A stretch of 64,000 nucleotides of DNA from Albibacterium sp963696875 (GCA_963696875.1 CAVOLQ010000002.1:773680-837679), one strand, 5' to 3'; positions 32,038-41,717 are shown, numbered from the stretch's first letter. Notes: generated by a model from the letters alone, not told the origin. A program made the numbers and translations.

Positions 32038-32080
32038 CGTCAACAATACTGACGGCCGTCATTATTGTTGACGGCCGTCA
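32038..32080. promoter_or_regulatory. Two TetR-type operator cores within a 36-bp palindrome
   Basis: TGACGGCCGTCA occurs at 32050-32061 and again at 32069-32080. The first copy is the centre of a 36-bp palindrome (32038-32073, one mismatched pair) with CGTCAACAATA arms. TetR-family proteins typically bind such sites. No TetR gene is adjacent. The nearest gene is the minus-strand oxidoreductase ending at 32135. Confidence 0.45.
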
Positions 32081-32134
32081 GGAAGTATTTGGAAAATTGA
32101 TTAAATATGTTCGTTTTTAAACGTACGCTACTTT

Positions 32135-33565
32135 TTAAAACACCCTATAGTCGCCGCTTAAATAGATATTGGCTTTTTCCTCCTTGAACTTGGCGGTTTC
32201 TGCATCCCAGTGCAAGGTTTCTCCGGGGAAGCGCCCTGCAATGGTTCCCAAAAGAATTGTCTCCGTTAATCGTGAGGCATAATCAAAAGCCGCCGAGCAT
32301 TTCGCTTTTCCCATACAGGCATCCACAAATTCGTGGTAGTGCTTAGCCCCTTCTGTTTCGTAATTGCGGATGGGCTGACCGAGGTTATGCTCTTTGCTCA
32401 CCTTGGCAATTTCTTTGGAAATATCAACATACTTTCCCTTGACAATTTTCTTTGGCAATTGCATAAAGTGAGGCAACAACAAACGTCCTTTGGTACCCAC
32501 AAACATCGCTCCCTGATCCGGCAGCTCATGCTCACCTGCCAGCATCGGATCCAAAGACAGTTCTCCTGTATTTTCAATTGCACTGTTCTGTTTCTTTTTG
32601 TCCGCTTGAGTATTCATACCCGGTAGAATAAGGTCGTCGTTCATTGCTGGGGCGCCCGGACCATCATACCAGACCCATTTTAAGGACTTCGTAGTGTATT
32701 TAGTTCCTGGAAATTCATAGGTTACCTTATTGTTTTCAGGGAAACCGAATCCATTGGCAGGCCGGCACTCATTGATAATGGTCCGCGGAACATCTAGCTG
32801 CAGGGCATTGTAGGGTGTATCAAAAATATGTACGCCCATATCGCCTAGGGTACCGCAGCCATAGTCCACCAATTGCCTCCAAGCTGCGGGATGATACACA
32901 CCTTCTTTATAAGGCCTTTTCTGCGACGTACCCGCCCATAGGTTCCAATCTAGATGTGCCGGGATCGGATCCTCGCCCTGAGGTGAAGGACGGTCGTTCC
33001 CATGGTTCTTCGGCGACCAGGCGTGTACGGTATGTACCTTACCGATAATGCCAGATTGGATTAAAAGCGTAGCCAACTTATAATCATAAAAGGAATGCAC
33101 CTGAATACCCATTTGTGTAACTAAGCCTTTTTCAGCGGCCAGCTTATTCATCGCCCGCGATTCAGACACATAATGGGTGAGCGGCTTCTGGCAATAGACA
33201 GGCTTGTTCATCTGCATGGCAAGCATAGAAGCTGGGGCGTGGGTATGGTCTGGTGTGGATACTACTACCGCGTCAATTTCACCACCCATTTCCTTCATCA
33301 TAATGCGATAATCAGAAAACACTCGGGCCCTGGGGTGAAGTTTATGTGCCGCGGATAGGTTGCGCGAATCAACGTCGCAAAGGGCCACAACATCAACACT
33401 AGCATGGGATGAGATGGCCTTCAGATCTTCGGCACCCATGTTCCCTACACCAATATGGGCGGTTCGTAAACGCTCCCCCTTTAGGGAAGCTTTCAACAAT
33501 GACGGGGCTAACATGATACCCAATGCACCTATAGCACTTGTTTTTAAGAATTCGCGTTTATTCAT
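32135..33565 (-). CDS. Gfo/Idh/MocA family oxidoreductase, exported
   Basis: The 476-residue protein starts MNKREFLKTSAIGALGIMLA, a Tat-like leader typical of this Bacteroidota subgroup. The NAD(P)-binding domain has RTAHIGVGNMGAEDLKAIS (about 33-51) and PVYCQKPLTHYVSESRAMNK with the EKP-type QKP near 128. A C-terminal alpha/beta domain with GYGxxLGDMGVHIFDTP-like residues (YGCGTLGDMGVHIFDTP near 236) follows. It probably oxidises a sugar or polyol in the periplasm. It is co-transcribed after the DUF1080 gene (18-bp gap). Confidence 0.9.
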   Translation of the reverse strand: MNKREFLKTSAIGALGIMLAPSLLKASLKGERLRTAHIGVGNMGAEDLKAISSHASVDVVALCDVDSRNLSAAHKLHPRARVFSDYRIMMKEMGGEIDAVVVSTPDHTHAPASMLAMQMNKPVYCQKPLTHYVSESRAMNKLAAEKGLVTQMGIQVHSFYDYKLATLLIQSGIIGKVHTVHAWSPKNHGNDRPSPQGEDPIPAHLDWNLWAGTSQKRPYKEGVYHPAAWRQLVDYGCGTLGDMGVHIFDTPYNALQLDVPRTIINECRPANGFGFPENNKVTYEFPGTKYTTKSLKWVWYDGPGAPAMNDDLILPGMNTQADKKKQNSAIENTGELSLDPMLAGEHELPDQGAMFVGTKGRLLLPHFMQLPKKIVKGKYVDISKEIAKVSKEHNLGQPIRNYETEGAKHYHEFVDACMGKAKCSAAFDYASRLTETILLGTIAGRFPGETLHWDAETAKFKEEKANIYLSGDYRVF

Positions 33566-33583
33566 AATTTATTTTTAGAGCAA

Positions 33584-34390
33584 TTATAATTTTTTAATTT
33601 TAATATTACGGAACCAGATTGGGCTCGCATGATCCTGTAGGGCAATGTATCCTGTTTTAAATTTGGCATAATCAGGACTGTCCTTCCACTTACCCGCATT
33701 CTTCTTTTCGTTCCAGGCTTCATCCCAAGGAACGAAAGAAAGAATCATTTCCCCATTCAACCAATGCTCAACTCTTTCAGGAGTAAAAACGATTTTCGAA
33801 CTGTTCCACTCCCCTACCGGATGTAAGGTTTTGTTGGGATCAGCGGGATGCATGGCATAATCCGAACCGGTTTGCTGCAAAGGCTTCAAATCCTCAGGCC
33901 TTTCCGTATAACCTAAGCTGGTGTTGTAAGCGGTAAGGTCATGGATACTGGCATAATTCTCATCGTCAATAAGCTGGTATTCAGGGGCGATACCAGATGG
34001 AGAATCATATCCTTCTTTTACATGGTAAAAAATACCACTATTTCCACCTTCTGGAAGTTTCCATTCCATGTATAATTCAAAATTCTCGAACTCTTCGGCA
34101 CCATAAATGATATCTTTTCCGCCGTTATAATCTTGTTCTAGGCCTAATTCAGTATCAAAAGTCAGCGTACTGTCTTTTATCGTCCATCCAGGTGGCAAAG
34201 TTTCTGCACCGTAGCCTCGCCAGCCTTCAGTACTGGTACCATCAAAAAGGGAAATCCATTCGGAATCCTGATCGGTTTTCTGATCGCTTTTCTGCGTACT
34301 ACTAGTATTACAGGAAAAAGCCATGGTAGCAAGCATTAGTAAAGTACCCTGTTTCATCAAGGTCATTGGTTTAATCTTCATTTTTAACAT
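33584..34390 (-). CDS. DUF1080 (3-keto-disaccharide hydrolase-like) lipoprotein
   Basis: The 268-residue protein has a lipobox MAFSCN at about residues 23-28 and the beta-sandwich of DUF1080: SEWISLFDGTSTEGWRGYGA, EFENFELYMEWKLPEGGNSG then IFYHV and GYIALQDHASPIWFRNIKIK near the C-terminus. Related proteins hydrolyse 3-keto-glycosides produced by oxidoreductases such as the downstream Gfo/Idh/MocA protein. The pair may therefore form a keto-sugar pathway in the envelope. Confidence 0.9.
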   Translation of the reverse strand: MLKMKIKPMTLMKQGTLLMLATMAFSCNTSSTQKSDQKTDQDSEWISLFDGTSTEGWRGYGAETLPPGWTIKDSTLTFDTELGLEQDYNGGKDIIYGAEEFENFELYMEWKLPEGGNSGIFYHVKEGYDSPSGIAPEYQLIDDENYASIHDLTAYNTSLGYTERPEDLKPLQQTGSDYAMHPADPNKTLHPVGEWNSSKIVFTPERVEHWLNGEMILSFVPWDEAWNEKKNAGKWKDSPDYAKFKTGYIALQDHASPIWFRNIKIKKL

Positions 34391-35175
34391 CTATTAAGTT
34401 TTATTAATACATTATATTTCAACTCGCCGAACGAGGATGGCCACTATGCTAATTGTAAATTTGCACATTACAACTATTTAAAACAAATAGATTATAAAAA
34501 GAAAAATAGATGTATTAGAAAATTAAGGTCGAGCTTGTAAAGTGAAACTAGGAAACTTTCCTTACACTTATCATACTTGGTTCGTCTATTATGCTGAATT
34601 ATAGGTTGATGGAAACGGGACAGGGTCTCTCCTATCCAACCAATTTTATTAAAGATGTTGATAGAGAAAGAGGTATGGATTTCATATTTAATTCAAAAAA
34701 CTGTGTTGTTAATTGTAACTCGAATAGATCAATAAAAATACAAGCGTCGGTTAGTGCCATTTTTGAGGGCTTGTAATTCCTTTTACTTTTGGGCCAGCTG
34801 GTGTGTATAGTAAATGCTGAAAGGTAGGAGCTATATCCGTATAAATCCAGTGAATCATTTTCAGGAGCATTCTAAATTAGAAAAACTGGCTGAATGAAAA
34901 CAAAAGACAATCCTTTTATCTTATGTCAAGATAGAATTCAAAAGGAAGGTTCAATAAATAGGATAAATATGACAATCTGGAAGTTGAAAGTCTATTAGGA
35001 GGTCAACCAATCGGAACTAAGTCTAGATGCATCGTTCTTATGCACATTTCACATAAAAACTGAATTCCTCCCTAAATGAACTTAATTGAATCTACAATTA
35101 ATAGATTTACAAGCGTTTATCAATAATTGCAGTATTACGATTAAATTATTTTGAATCAAAAATACAACCGAAGGT
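34391..35175. other. 785-bp intergenic region between divergent operons
   Basis: It separates the divergent DUF1080 and moaA operons and must hold both promoters. No protein gene, RNA gene, clear TAnnTTTG box or strong repeat was identified. Short open frames here have no coding signature. Confidence 0.4.
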
Positions 35176-36156
35176 ATGATAACAGATTCATTTGGAAGGA
35201 TACATGATTATTTACGCATCTCGCTGACGGACAATTGCAATTTTCGTTGTTTTTATTGCATGCCCGAAGAAAATTATGATTTTATCCCCGCCGCTAGCTT
35301 ATTACAAACAGATGAGATCATCCAAATGGCAAAGATATTTGTCGCTGAGGGTGTAAAAAAAATCCGACTTACCGGAGGGGAACCTTTGGTCCGCAAAGAT
35401 GCTGCAGATATTATCAGAGAACTAGGAAAACTGCCTGTCGAACTGACCATAACAACCAATGGTACCAGGATCAGGGAAATCCTACCGATTATAATCACCG
35501 CGGGTATTAAACAAGTCAACATAAGTCTTGATACCTTACTTTCTGAAAAATTCAAGATGATTACCCGGCGAGATGCTTTTCATCAGGTGATCAGAAATAT
35601 AGAACTTTTACTACAGCATGATATCCGGGTAAAGATCAATATCGTGGTCGTGAAAGGTCTGAATGACGATGAGATTCATAACTTTATTGCTTGGACAAAG
35701 CAAAGCCCTATCCAGGTTAGGTTTATAGAATTTATGCCTTTCAGCGGAAACCAATGGTCAAGCAATAAAGTATGCTCTCTTAAGGAGATTCTTGCCGCTA
35801 TAACACAGAAGTACACCATCCTGCCTGTTGAGAGAAGCCCGCATGATACAGCAAAAACTTACGCCATACCAGGTCATAGAGGTTCCTTTGCAATTATTAG
35901 CACCATGACCGCACCTTTTTGCAGCAACTGCAATCGAATGCGATTAACAGCTGACGGTAAATTCAAAAACTGCCTATTTTCAAAAGCTGAAACAGATCTC
36001 CTGACTCCTTTACGGAAGGGTGAGAACATCTTACCTTTAATCAAAAGCTCAATTCAGGCCAAAGAAAAGGAACTCGGTGGACAACTGAATACGAATTTTG
36101 AACATCTTGATTCCACAACCATCATTAATAGAAGTATGATAGGTATTGGTGGGTAA
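35176..36156 (+). CDS. moaA: GTP 3',8-cyclase MoaA
   Basis: The 326-residue radical-SAM enzyme catalyses the first step of molybdenum cofactor synthesis (GTP to 3',8-cyclo-GTP). The N-terminal SAM cluster motif is DNCNFRCFYCMPE (CxxxCxxC, residues 19-31), with LTGGEPLVRKD near 65-75. The C-terminal second cluster has CSNCNRMRLTADGKFKNC (about 250-267), and the tail ends in the required GlyGly (IGIGG). It is the first gene of the Moco operon. The next start lies 13 bp past its stop. Confidence 0.95.
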   Translation: MITDSFGRIHDYLRISLTDNCNFRCFYCMPEENYDFIPAASLLQTDEIIQMAKIFVAEGVKKIRLTGGEPLVRKDAADIIRELGKLPVELTITTNGTRIREILPIIITAGIKQVNISLDTLLSEKFKMITRRDAFHQVIRNIELLLQHDIRVKINIVVVKGLNDDEIHNFIAWTKQSPIQVRFIEFMPFSGNQWSSNKVCSLKEILAAITQKYTILPVERSPHDTAKTYAIPGHRGSFAIISTMTAPFCSNCNRMRLTADGKFKNCLFSKAETDLLTPLRKGENILPLIKSSIQAKEKELGGQLNTNFEHLDSTTIINRSMIGIGG

Positions 36157-36169
36157 TTATAGCCTAAAT

Positions 36170-37348
36170 ATGATCAACGTATCCGAAGCCCAAACTCTAA
36201 TTGCCCAAAATATTACCAGGCTTAATCCTGTTAAACTACCTATTCAGGACTGTTGCAGGCATGTTTTAGCGGAAGATGTATTTGCGCTTTGTAACATCCC
36301 CTCATTCCCTCAATCGGCTATGGACGGCTATGCAATACGATTTGAAGACCGCGCAATTCCACTAATTCTTATTGGAGAAATGGCTGCAGGCGCTGCGTTG
36401 AAATTAAAAATTAGTAAAGGCCAGACTACAAGAATATTCACTGGTGCGCCACTACCTGATGGCGCGGATACTGTCGTTATACAGGAAAAAATCAACACAC
36501 AGGATGGGAATATAACAGTACTCGATGCTCAACTAAAACCGGGGAGTTATGTTAGAGAAATAGGTTCGGAAATAAAAGCGTCGGCTTTAGCAATGAAAAA
36601 GGGAGATATGTTGAATGCTGCCGCTATTGGCTTTCTGGCCGGGATCGGCATCAGCGAAGTTAGCGTTTATCCGATGCCTGTGGTTTCCATTATTATTACC
36701 GGAAAAGAATTTTGTTTACCAGGCAAAGCACTTGAATTCGGTCAGGTATATGAATCAAATTCATATACCTTAAATGCTGCTTTGGCACAGGCAGGTATTT
36801 CCAGCATACAAATCTTTTACGCAGATGATGATTTAAAAATTTTACAGGAAATGATATCTAATGCACTAGTGAAAAGCGACGCAGTCATATTAACCGGAGG
36901 GGTAAGCGTTGGCGATTATGATTTTGTGGTGACTGCGGCAGAACAATGTGGGGTAAAACAGGTATTTCATAAAGTAAAACAGAAGCCAGGAAAACCACTA
37001 TACTTTGGAATGCACGCGAAAAAGCCTGTTTTTGGACTGCCAGGCAACCCTTCTTCCGTGCTGAGCTGTTTTTTCAATTACGTGCTTCAAGCCTTATTTA
37101 AAATGGCCGGAAAAAACAATCCACTGAAAAAAATCGAAGCTAAAATGGCAGAAACCTACCATAAGCCGATTGGACTAACCCATTTTCTAAAGGGCTTTTA
37201 TCAGGATGGACTGGCAAGTCCCTTAAATGCCCAGGAATCTTTTCGGCTCAGCTCTTTTGTTCAAGCAAACTGCCTGATTTGCTTAAATGAAGATCAGGGG
37301 AATTTTGAAAAGAATGAAATTGTACCCGTCATATTACTTAACGAATAG
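36170..37348 (+). CDS. moeA: Molybdopterin molybdotransferase MoeA
   Basis: The ATG at 36170 (MINVSEAQTLIAQNITRLNP) gives 392 residues. A TTG frame start upstream is unlikely. It inserts molybdate into adenylated molybdopterin. The MoeA layout is seen: SFPQSAMDGYAIRF (about 45-58), TRIFTGAPLPDGADTVV (about 89-105), GGVSVGDYDFV near 244 and LPGNPSSVLSCFFNYV (about 290-305). The operon neighbours agree. Confidence 0.95.
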   Translation: MINVSEAQTLIAQNITRLNPVKLPIQDCCRHVLAEDVFALCNIPSFPQSAMDGYAIRFEDRAIPLILIGEMAAGAALKLKISKGQTTRIFTGAPLPDGADTVVIQEKINTQDGNITVLDAQLKPGSYVREIGSEIKASALAMKKGDMLNAAAIGFLAGIGISEVSVYPMPVVSIIITGKEFCLPGKALEFGQVYESNSYTLNAALAQAGISSIQIFYADDDLKILQEMISNALVKSDAVILTGGVSVGDYDFVVTAAEQCGVKQVFHKVKQKPGKPLYFGMHAKKPVFGLPGNPSSVLSCFFNYVLQALFKMAGKNNPLKKIEAKMAETYHKPIGLTHFLKGFYQDGLASPLNAQESFRLSSFVQANCLICLNEDQGNFEKNEIVPVILLNE

Positions 37349-37354
37349 TCAATT

Positions 37355-38095
37355 ATGCAGGCAGAACTCCTATTGTTTTTTGGACTATTATTTATTGTTG
37401 CTTTTCTATATTCATCTGTTGGGCATGGCGGAGCAAGTGGTTATTTGGCGCTAATGGCACTCTTTGCCTTCTCCCCATCAGTGATGAAACCAACGGCTTT
37501 AATACTCAACCTGTTCGTATCCTCAGTTTCTTTCGTTCAATTTTACAGAAGTGGACATTTTAAATGGAAAATCTTCTGGCCCTTTGCACTCGCCTCCATC
37601 CCACTCTCTTTTCTGGGAGGGACAATGGTTATTGATTCTATTGCATACAAAAAGATCCTTGGAATTCTGTTACTTTTTCCTGTCAGCCGCTTTTTATTTT
37701 TTAAAAACATAGCCGATAAAACACTAAAGGAAAGAAATTTAGCACAATCCTTCCTCATTGGAGGGATCATCGGCTTGCTCTCAGGTATGATTGGAATCGG
37801 GGGTGGTATCATCCTATCACCGATACTTCTGCTTTTAATATGGACAGATCAGAAACAAACGGCAGCCATCAGTGCCGCGTTCATATTCGTTAATTCCGTA
37901 GCGGCTTTAGGTGGACAACTGATTCAGGGCATTACTTTCAACAGCGATATGATAGCTTATGTCACGGTGGCATTCACCGGCGGACTCCTTGGAGCCTATT
38001 TTGGCGCATCGAAATTTCCACAGAACATATTGAAAAATATGCTGGCCTGCGTACTTGCCTTAGCAGTCTATAAATTACTTTTCACGCATGCATGA
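37355..38095 (+). CDS. TauE/SafE family transporter
   Basis: The 246-residue inner-membrane protein has seven to eight helices and two repeated TauE/SafE signatures: VGHGGASGYLALMALFAFSP near residues 22-41 and GLLSGMIGIGGGIILSPILL near 141-160. The family exports sulfite, sulfoacetate or related anions. Within a Moco operon that ends in a sulfite-oxidase-family enzyme, transport of a sulfur oxyanion or of molybdate is possible. The substrate is not shown by the sequence. Confidence 0.85.
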   Translation: MQAELLLFFGLLFIVAFLYSSVGHGGASGYLALMALFAFSPSVMKPTALILNLFVSSVSFVQFYRSGHFKWKIFWPFALASIPLSFLGGTMVIDSIAYKKILGILLLFPVSRFLFFKNIADKTLKERNLAQSFLIGGIIGLLSGMIGIGGGIILSPILLLLIWTDQKQTAAISAAFIFVNSVAALGGQLIQGITFNSDMIAYVTVAFTGGLLGAYFGASKFPQNILKNMLACVLALAVYKLLFTHA

Positions 38096-38233
38096 TATGA
38101 AATTTTGGTGTTGCCATCCTTTGATGCTCATCCTAAAAAACAGAAAAGGACGATTTGCGTTAATTACAACAAATGATTGGACACAGGCAGAAGTTTATAA
38201 AAGGCTTAGGTAGAATCCATACTCTTAAATAAC

Positions 38234-38467
38234 ATGGAAATTGAGTTAATCACATTCGGTAATATCTCCGAATTTATAATGGAGAGACAACTAACTTTTG
38301 ACGGCATTCTGGATACCGATGGGCTAAAAATATACCTCGAAACAAACTACCCGCAACTGAAAACAATGAAGTACAAACTTGCTCTGAACCAGCAAATGGT
38401 ACAAACCAATAAGCAACTTAGAAACAAGGCTACGATAGCAATTATGCCGCCATTTTCAGGCGGATAG
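38234..38467 (+). CDS. moaD: MoaD/ThiS family sulfur carrier
   Basis: The 77-residue ubiquitin-like protein ends in the required GlyGly (IMPPFSGG), which is adenylated by MoeB and thiocarboxylated to supply the dithiolene sulfurs of molybdopterin. It starts 138 bp after the TauE gene and lies 4 bp upstream of moeB. The fold pattern (IELITFGNISEFIMERQLTF) and the context decide for MoaD rather than ThiS. Confidence 0.9.
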   Translation: MEIELITFGNISEFIMERQLTFDGILDTDGLKIYLETNYPQLKTMKYKLALNQQMVQTNKQLRNKATIAIMPPFSGG

Positions 38468-38471
38468 AATC

Positions 38472-39581
38472 ATGAATGAAGAACGATACCATAGACAACG
38501 AATTCTTAAAGGTTTTGAGAAGGAATCTCAGCAAAAAATGTCGCAGGCTAAGGTGCTGGTAATTGGCGCTGGTGGTTTGGGCTGCGCCTCTCTTACGTAT
38601 CTAGTTTCATCCGGAGTAGGGCGAGTCGGTTTGGTGGATGGCGACACCGTGTCTCTAAGTAACCTGCAAAGGCAGCCCCTTTTCAGCACCCCCGATATCG
38701 GTGCGCTAAAGGTTCAGGTAGCTGCCCAACGCCTAGGTCTCATCAATCCAGAGATAGACATTAAGGCTTATCCTTTCTATATTTCCCAGCACAATATTTT
38801 GGCTTTGTTTAAAGAGTACGATATCATTCTAGATGGCACAGATAATTTTGAAAGCCGTTACCTGATTAATGATGCAGCTACAATGCTAAATAAACCTTTA
38901 GTTTTTGCCGCCGTTTCAGGATACGAAGGACAGCTTGCAATTTTCAACGTGGAAGATGAGCGCGGTCAAAAAACAAATTACCGCGACTTGTTTCCAATTA
39001 AACCCCAATCGGGAGAAATACCAAACTGTGCAGAGAATGGAGTGCTGGGGGTGTTGCCAGGTATTATCGGAATTATGCAAGCCGCAGAAACGATCAAACT
39101 AATTACTGATCTGGGCAGACCGCTAATCAATAAAATATTACACTACAATCTATTAACCCAACTGTTTTATGAAATGTATATCAGCCCTTCCGCTGACTAT
39201 AAAATTCCAGAAAATGAATCAGATTTTTCAAAAATAAAGTATGGGGATACGCCAGAAAAACATGGTAGAGTGATAGAAATAGACATCAAGCAACTGGAAG
39301 ATATCCGAAAAAACCCGTCTACAATTATAATTGATGTAAGAGAAATAGATGAGCGACCTCTTCTCAACTCCATTGGACACTTGCAAGTCCCTCTATCAGT
39401 TTTTGAGCGCTTCATGAGTAAAGAAATTACACAGGATAACATTGTATTGCTTTGTCAGCATGGAGGTAGAAGCTTATCTATTGCAAAGTCCTTGAATAAA
39501 AAATACGGCCCATTAAAACAGATTTACAGTTTGAAAGGTGGAATCGTCCGCTGGCAAAGCTTCATCACTGATGTAGTATGA
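38472..39581 (+). CDS. moeB: MoeB-rhodanese fusion (MoaD adenylyl/sulfurtransferase)
   Basis: The 369-residue protein joins an E1-like ThiF/MoeB domain (GAGGLGCASLTYLVSSGVGR near 34-53, DGTDNFESRYLINDA near 123-137, CAENGVLGVLPG near 180) to a C-terminal rhodanese domain. The rhodanese has IIIDVREIDERPLL near 284 and persulfide Cys in LLCQHGGRSLSI (about 329-340). It adenylates MoaD and can pass sulfur to it. The distal Zn-binding CxxC of classical MoeB is not visible. It overlaps moaE by 4 bp. Confidence 0.9.
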   Translation: MNEERYHRQRILKGFEKESQQKMSQAKVLVIGAGGLGCASLTYLVSSGVGRVGLVDGDTVSLSNLQRQPLFSTPDIGALKVQVAAQRLGLINPEIDIKAYPFYISQHNILALFKEYDIILDGTDNFESRYLINDAATMLNKPLVFAAVSGYEGQLAIFNVEDERGQKTNYRDLFPIKPQSGEIPNCAENGVLGVLPGIIGIMQAAETIKLITDLGRPLINKILHYNLLTQLFYEMYISPSADYKIPENESDFSKIKYGDTPEKHGRVIEIDIKQLEDIRKNPSTIIIDVREIDERPLLNSIGHLQVPLSVFERFMSKEITQDNIVLLCQHGGRSLSIAKSLNKKYGPLKQIYSLKGGIVRWQSFITDVV

Positions 39582-40021
39582 TCGAAAAAAAAATCGAAAA
39601 CATATTTGTAAACGGCGGTATGACTCCAAAGTTCATTGCAGACAGCATTGCAAAACACTGTTCAAAAACTGATATTGGCGGACATAGCCTGTTTTTAGGT
39701 CAGGTTAGAAAAGATGAGATTGGTGGAAAATTGGTCTCAGCTATTGAGTATACCGTTTATAAAGAGCTGGCTTTAGTGCTAATGCAGCAAATAAGGGAGG
39801 ATATTTTTATAAAATATCCCATCAGCTATCTGCAAGTTTACCAATCTTTAGGAATAGTAAAAATCGGAAAGGTTTGTCTGTTTGTGTTTACCTCAGCTGG
39901 TCATCGAAAACCAGCAATGGAGGCTTGTGAAGAAGTTGTAGAACGCCTGAAAGCAGAGCTACCGATTTGGGGAAAGGAAATCTTTGAAGACGGAACTCAC
40001 CAATGGAAAGAAAATAAATAA
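39578..40021 (+). CDS. moaE: Molybdopterin synthase catalytic subunit MoaE
   Basis: The 147-residue protein forms the heterotetrameric synthase with MoaD, converting cyclic pyranopterin phosphate to molybdopterin. MoaE features: GHSLFLGQVRKDEIGGKLVS near 34-53, AIEYTVYKELA with the catalytic region, GIVKIGKVCLFVFTSAGHRK near 91-110, and AELPIWGKEIFEDGTHQWKE with catalytic Lys near 125-144. It lies between moeB (4-bp overlap) and the moaCB fusion. Confidence 0.95.
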   Translation: MIEKKIENIFVNGGMTPKFIADSIAKHCSKTDIGGHSLFLGQVRKDEIGGKLVSAIEYTVYKELALVLMQQIREDIFIKYPISYLQVYQSLGIVKIGKVCLFVFTSAGHRKPAMEACEEVVERLKAELPIWGKEIFEDGTHQWKENK

Positions 40022-40022
40022 C

Positions 40023-40949
40023 ATGGTTAATATCACGAGCAAATCCAGCACCTTACGCATCGCAATTGCTACTGCAACAGTAAGCGTATCAAAAAAAGAG
40101 ACCATTGAGGCCGTAAAACAGCGGAAAGTACCCAAAGGTGATGTATTAGAATTCGCGAGAGCCGCAGGCTTATTGGGAATAAAAAAAACCAGCGATATGA
40201 TTCCCGATTGCCACCCCCTTCCTTTAGAATTCTGCTCTATTACATACAATATCGTAGATTTATCGATTATTATTACTGTAGAAGTACATACCATTTACAA
40301 AACTGGCGTAGAGGTAGAGGCCATGCATGGTGCTTCAATAACTGCCTTAACCATCTACGACATGTTGAAGCCAATAGATAAGGCTATTCAAATTGAATCT
40401 ATCAGACTCCTCAAAAAATCAGGAGGAAAAACGGATAACAAAATAGAACACTATCCACTGGAAGCGGCCGTTGTAGTCTGCTCGGATACCATAGCAGACG
40501 GAACTAAAATCGACAAATCAGGCAAAACCATTGTTAACAAGCTAAAATCATTTGGAATTGGAACCACTCACTTTGAAGTTATTCCAGATGATTTTGACCT
40601 CATTCAGGAAAGGGCAAAATTGTTGGCCACAAAAGTACAATTGCTGATTTTTACTGGTGGAACGGGTTTATCTCCTAGGGACGTGACCCCCGATGCCATA
40701 TTGCCCCTGATTGAAAAAAGAATTGACGGCATTATGGAAACGGCCAGACATTATGGACAGGAACGTATGCCTTATGCCATGCTTTCCAGGGGTTTATCCG
40801 GAACGATCGGAAAAACGCTCGTTTTAACTCTACCGGGCTCCGAAAAAGGTGTTAACGAAACAATAGACGCCATTTTCCCACAGGTACTTCACCTATTCAA
40901 AGTAATGGAAGAGAAACCTCAAACCAAAAGCAAGAAGCCGATGTTCTAA
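40023..40949 (+). CDS. moaCB: MoaC-MoaB bifunctional fusion
   Basis: The ATG at 40023, 2 bp after moaE, gives 308 residues. Residues 1-150 are MoaC (cyclic pyranopterin monophosphate synthase) with KGDVLEFARAAGLLGIKKTS, IPDCHPLPLEF and KTGVEVEAMHGASITALTIY. Residues 155-308 are MoaB/MogA (molybdopterin adenylyltransferase) with LIFTGGTGLSPRDVTPDAI and LTLPGSEKGV. The fusion provides two pathway steps in one chain. No separate moaB or mogA is in the operon. Confidence 0.95.
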   Translation: MVNITSKSSTLRIAIATATVSVSKKETIEAVKQRKVPKGDVLEFARAAGLLGIKKTSDMIPDCHPLPLEFCSITYNIVDLSIIITVEVHTIYKTGVEVEAMHGASITALTIYDMLKPIDKAIQIESIRLLKKSGGKTDNKIEHYPLEAAVVVCSDTIADGTKIDKSGKTIVNKLKSFGIGTTHFEVIPDDFDLIQERAKLLATKVQLLIFTGGTGLSPRDVTPDAILPLIEKRIDGIMETARHYGQERMPYAMLSRGLSGTIGKTLVLTLPGSEKGVNETIDAIFPQVLHLFKVMEEKPQTKSKKPMF

Positions 40950-41003
40950 AAGGGAAAACAAAGGCCAACGGCGAGTGATGGACGTGATGTTATAAATCTT
41001 TTA

Positions 41004-41717
41004 ATGAAAGTAATCAAAGAAAAACATGCATTCCTGATGCGATGGACACACTGGGTAAATTTTCCAATACTGACTATCATGATCTGGAGCGGATTGCTCA
41101 TTTATTGGGCAAATGATGCTTATGGTATTTCCATCTTGGGCGTTTCCCTCATTAAATTCTTTCCAGAATGGTTTTACGATTACTTCCATATACCTCAACG
41201 ACTTGCTGAAGGCATGTCGTTTCATTTTTTATTCATGTGGTTCTTTTTCATTAATGGATTGTTGTACATCATGTATACCATTTTCTCGGGCGCCTGGCGT
41301 GAACTTCTTCCCAACAAACATTCATTTAAGGAGGCCTGGCAAGTACTGCTTCATGATCTCCACATCAAAAAGATGATGCCACCTCAAAAGAAATACAATG
41401 CGGCGCAACGAATTGCCTATTCAGCAATTATATTGATGGGATTCGGATCCGTATTTACAGGTCTAGCCATTTATAAACCGGTTCAGTTTTACTGGATAAC
41501 CTGGTTATGTGGCGGATATCATTTTGCCCGAATTCTACATTTCACATTGATGATCGGTTATGTACTTTTCTTTATCATTCATGTTGTTCAAGTGAGCATA
41601 GCGGGCTGGAATAATTTCCGTTCAGTAGTTGCTGGGTTTGAAGTTATTGAAAAACCTATGCAAAATCAATCCAATACAGTTATAGAAGATAGTGATGAAA
41701 GCACAACAGAAAACTGA
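41004..41717 (+). CDS. Cytochrome b (b561-type), membrane partner of the molybdoenzyme
   Basis: The 237-residue protein has four main transmembrane helices with probable haem-ligand His in RWTHWVNFPIL (residue about 15), EGMSFHFLFMWFF, GGYHFARILHFTLMIGYVLF and IIHVVQV. It resembles thiosulfate-reductase-type cytochrome b subunits (COG4117), not the MsrQ/YedZ family. It should pass electrons between quinone and the molybdoenzyme encoded next, whose start overlaps its end by 26 bp. Confidence 0.85.
   Translation: MKVIKEKHAFLMRWTHWVNFPILTIMIWSGLLIYWANDAYGISILGVSLIKFFPEWFYDYFHIPQRLAEGMSFHFLFMWFFFINGLLYIMYTIFSGAWRELLPNKHSFKEAWQVLLHDLHIKKMMPPQKKYNAAQRIAYSAIILMGFGSVFTGLAIYKPVQFYWITWLCGGYHFARILHFTLMIGYVLFFIIHVVQVSIAGWNNFRSVVAGFEVIEKPMQNQSNTVIEDSDESTTEN

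Noticed and set aside
34591..34776. 61-residue frame in the moaA upstream region
   Set aside because: No homology, no ribosome site, isolated; treated as non-coding.
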